A DNA stretch of 13,561 bases from DAOUAJ01 sp034433615. GTDB lineage: Bacteria; Chloroflexota; Anaerolineae; DUEN01. Position numbers and translations under genes: made by a program. Shown piece after piece: positions 12,467 to 13,561 of this stretch. Under the pieces are notes generated by a model, which saw nothing but the letters and a program-made list of their open reading frames with translations, did not search any database and had not been told where the DNA came from. Numbering within the stretch: the stretch's first letter is position 1; every line of letters starts with the position of its first letter. The stretch is taken from contig DAOUAJ010000176.1 of NCBI GenBank assembly GCA_034433615.1, positions 1 through 13,561 of the forward strand, written 5' to 3'.

Positions 12467-13225
12467 TCAGCCGGCCCGTCCGGTGATGTAATCCTCGGTC
12501 AGCTTCTGGCTCGGACGGGTGAAGATGGTTTCTGTGGCGTCAAACTCCACCAACTCACCCAGCCAGAAGAAGCCGGTCCAATCGGAAACGCGAGCGGCCT
12601 GCTGCATGTTGTGGGTGACAATGACGATGGTGTAGTGTGCCTTGAGCGTTTGCATCAGCTCTTCAATCCTTAAGGTGGCGATCGGGTCCAGGGCTGAGCA
12701 TGGCTCGTCCATCAGGATGACCTCAGGCTTGACGGCGATGACGCGGGCGATGCATAGCCGCTGTTGCTGGCCCAGGGCCAGAGTTTGCGCGTCCTGCCTG
12801 AGATTGTCCTTGACTTCATCCCACAGGCTGGCCGCCCGCAGGCTCTCCTCCACAATGTCGGCCAGGTTGCCGTTCTTGTGCAATCCCAGCACCCGTGGGC
12901 CAAAAGCCACGTTGTCAAAAATAGACTGCGGGAAGGGGTTGGGACGCTGGAAGACCATCCCCACCCGCCGACGCAATTCGACGACGTCGGTGCCGGGTGC
13001 GTAGATGTCCTGGCCGTCGAGCAAGATTTGTCCTTTCACTCGGGTGCCGGGGATGGTGTCGTTCATCCGGTTGAGGCAGCGCAAAAAGGTAGATTTGCCA
13101 CACCCGGACGGCCCGATCAATGCCGTGATCTGCCGTTCCTGAATAGTCATCGAGATGTTTGAAAGGGCAAGCTTGTTGCCGTAGTAGAAGTCAAGGTTAT
13201 TGACCTTGATTTTGGTCTCGTTCAT
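12467..13225 (-). CDS. pstB: Phosphate ABC transporter ATP-binding protein PstB
   Basis: A 252-residue ATPase that powers phosphate import through PstCA at the inner face of the membrane. Visible motifs are Walker A G-P-S-G-C-G-K-S-T (38-46), the Q-loop Gln93 in V-F-Q-R-P-N-P-F, Walker B V-I-L-M-D-E-P (169-175), the PstB-specific C-S-A-L-D-P-I-A-T (176-184) and the switch His205 in V-T-H-N-M-Q-Q-A. The ABC signature is altered: L-A-L-G-Q (149-153) replaces L-S-G-G-Q, losing the Ser that contacts the ATP gamma-phosphate. The ATG at 13225 is chosen because homology starts near it; AGGAAGAGG lies rather far upstream (13 nt), and an in-frame TTG at 13267 is less likely. A second pstB ends 195 bp upstream, so two copies are in tandem. 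No phoU follows within the window. Confidence 0.93.
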   Translation of the reverse strand: MNETKIKVNNLDFYYGNKLALSNISMTIQERQITALIGPSGCGKSTFLRCLNRMNDTIPGTRVKGQILLDGQDIYAPGTDVVELRRRVGMVFQRPNPFPQSIFDNVAFGPRVLGLHKNGNLADIVEESLRAASLWDEVKDNLRQDAQTLALGQQQRLCIARVIAVKPEVILMDEPCSALDPIATLRIEELMQTLKAHYTIVIVTHNMQQAARVSDWTGFFWLGELVEFDATETIFTRPSQKLTEDYITGRAG

Positions 13226-13310
13226 CTCCGTTGCATCACCTCTTCCTTTGACGGATACCTTGCACAAAAGGGTGGCTCGAAGGGGAAACCCCCCGAAGAA
13301 ACCTTTTTAC

Positions 13311-13340
13311 AGCCTTTACCAGCCTATCTCAGCCTGATCC
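13311..13340. repeat. Three direct repeats with 10-bp period upstream of pstB
   Basis: AGCCT-N4-C occurs three times in exact head-to-tail register (13311, 13321 and 13331). It lies 86-115 bp upstream of the pstB start on the minus strand. Phased direct repeats are typical of PhoB/PhoP-type operators, which normally use an 11-bp period; the 10-bp period here makes that only a possibility. Confidence 0.45.
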
Positions 13341-13391
13341 GGCGGACCTGGGCTGAGCGAGGCAGGGAAAGGGCCCAAAAGAGCTTTTCCA

Positions 13392-13412
13392 GGAGGGGCG
13401 TTCCTCCCCTCC
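13392..13412 (-). other. GC-rich hairpin after the upstream pstB copy
   Basis: GGAGGGG (13392-13398) pairs with CCCCTCC (13406-13412) around a 7-nt loop, 8 bp past the stop of the partial pstB. On the minus strand the sequence after it contains only a short CTCTTTT run about 8 nt away. It may slow or partly end transcription, or stabilise the mRNA 3' end, between the two pstB genes. A firm terminator call is not justified. Confidence 0.4.
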
Positions 13413-13420
13413 CGACCCCC

Positions 13421-13561
13421 CTATCCGAAGCGGCCGGTGATGTAATCTTCGGTGCGCCGGTCGCGGGGGGTGGTGAAAATTTCTCTGCCCCGCCCATATT
13501 CGATCAGTTCACCCATCATAAAGAAGGCTGCATAGTCGGCCACGCGCGCGGCTTGTTGGAT
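13421..13561 (-). CDS. pstB: Second PstB phosphate-transport ATPase, C-terminal end (partial)
   Basis: The window edge cuts this gene; only the last 46 codons and the TAG stop are present. The fragment starts inside the segment after the switch His (I-Q-Q-A-A-R-V-A-D-Y), continues F-F-M-M-G-E-L-I-E-Y and ends T-E-D-Y-I-T-G-R-F-G, the typical PstB C-terminus. It matches the C-terminus of the complete pstB downstream in register (A-R-V-S/A-D, G-E-L, I-F-T, T-E-D-Y-I-T-G-R), so the two are paralogous tandem copies. This copy keeps the more usual F-M-M-G-E-L pattern where the complete copy has F-F-W-L-G-E-L. Whether its signature motif is canonical cannot be seen. It would be transcribed before the complete copy, from the rest of a pst operon outside the window. 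Confidence 0.92.
   Translation of the reverse strand: MQQAARVADYAAFFMMGELIEYGRGREIFTTPRDRRTEDYITGRFG

Noticed and set aside
12224..12673. Plus-strand 149-codon open frame overlapping the promoter and pstB
   Set aside because: It covers the minus-strand promoter and repeat and antisenses pstB; no domain or start site supports it.

Overview
The window looks like chromosomal DNA from a GC-rich bacterium, most likely a Chloroflexota member of the Anaerolineae/Caldilineae type. This is an inference from Thr/Pro-rich linkers (PTPTPTP style) on surface proteins, SH3b-plus-glycosidase architectures, a CysO/CysM-like sulfur carrier pair and palindromic intergenic repeats. Every convincing gene is on the minus strand, so transcription runs from high to low coordinates.

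Region 1 (13561 to 12467): the end of one pstB and a complete second pstB, both ATPases of the phosphate ABC importer. Between them are a GC hairpin and three direct repeats with a 10-bp period.

Region 2 (12466 to 11844): a 623-bp non-coding block. It holds palindromic repeats, a near-consensus minus-strand promoter (TTGACA, 16-nt spacer, TATAAT) and a long structured leader. The leader ends in a strong intrinsic terminator whose 5' arm can instead pair perfectly over 12 bp with a segment beside an upstream long stem. This is the layout of a riboswitch or attenuator, and it controls the next gene.

Region 3 (11843 to 5366): a sulfur assimilation gene set. In transcription order: a CysO/MoaD-type ubiquitin-like sulfur carrier, a YeeE/YedE (TsuA-like) thiosulfate transporter, a lipoprotein tandem rhodanese, TusA, a giant E1-like enzyme (three rhodanese domains fused to a MoeB/ThiF adenylyltransferase), and a CysM-type cysteine synthase. 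Together they suggest a route from thiosulfate or another sulfane-sulfur donor, through persulfide carriers, to a CysO thiocarboxylate and then cysteine. The JAMM protease Mec, which finishes this route in Mycobacterium, is not in the window, although the carrier has ten residues after its Gly-Gly. A second leader, before the lipoprotein rhodanese, shares a stem sequence with the cysO leader.

Region 4 (5336 to 1): envelope and carbohydrate genes. These are a NodB-type deacetylase without a signal peptide, a 1061-residue membrane-anchored protein (GH18-like domain, SH3b, clan GH-A-like glycosidase domain), a small anchored SH3b protein, and the start of a lipoprotein cut off by the window edge.
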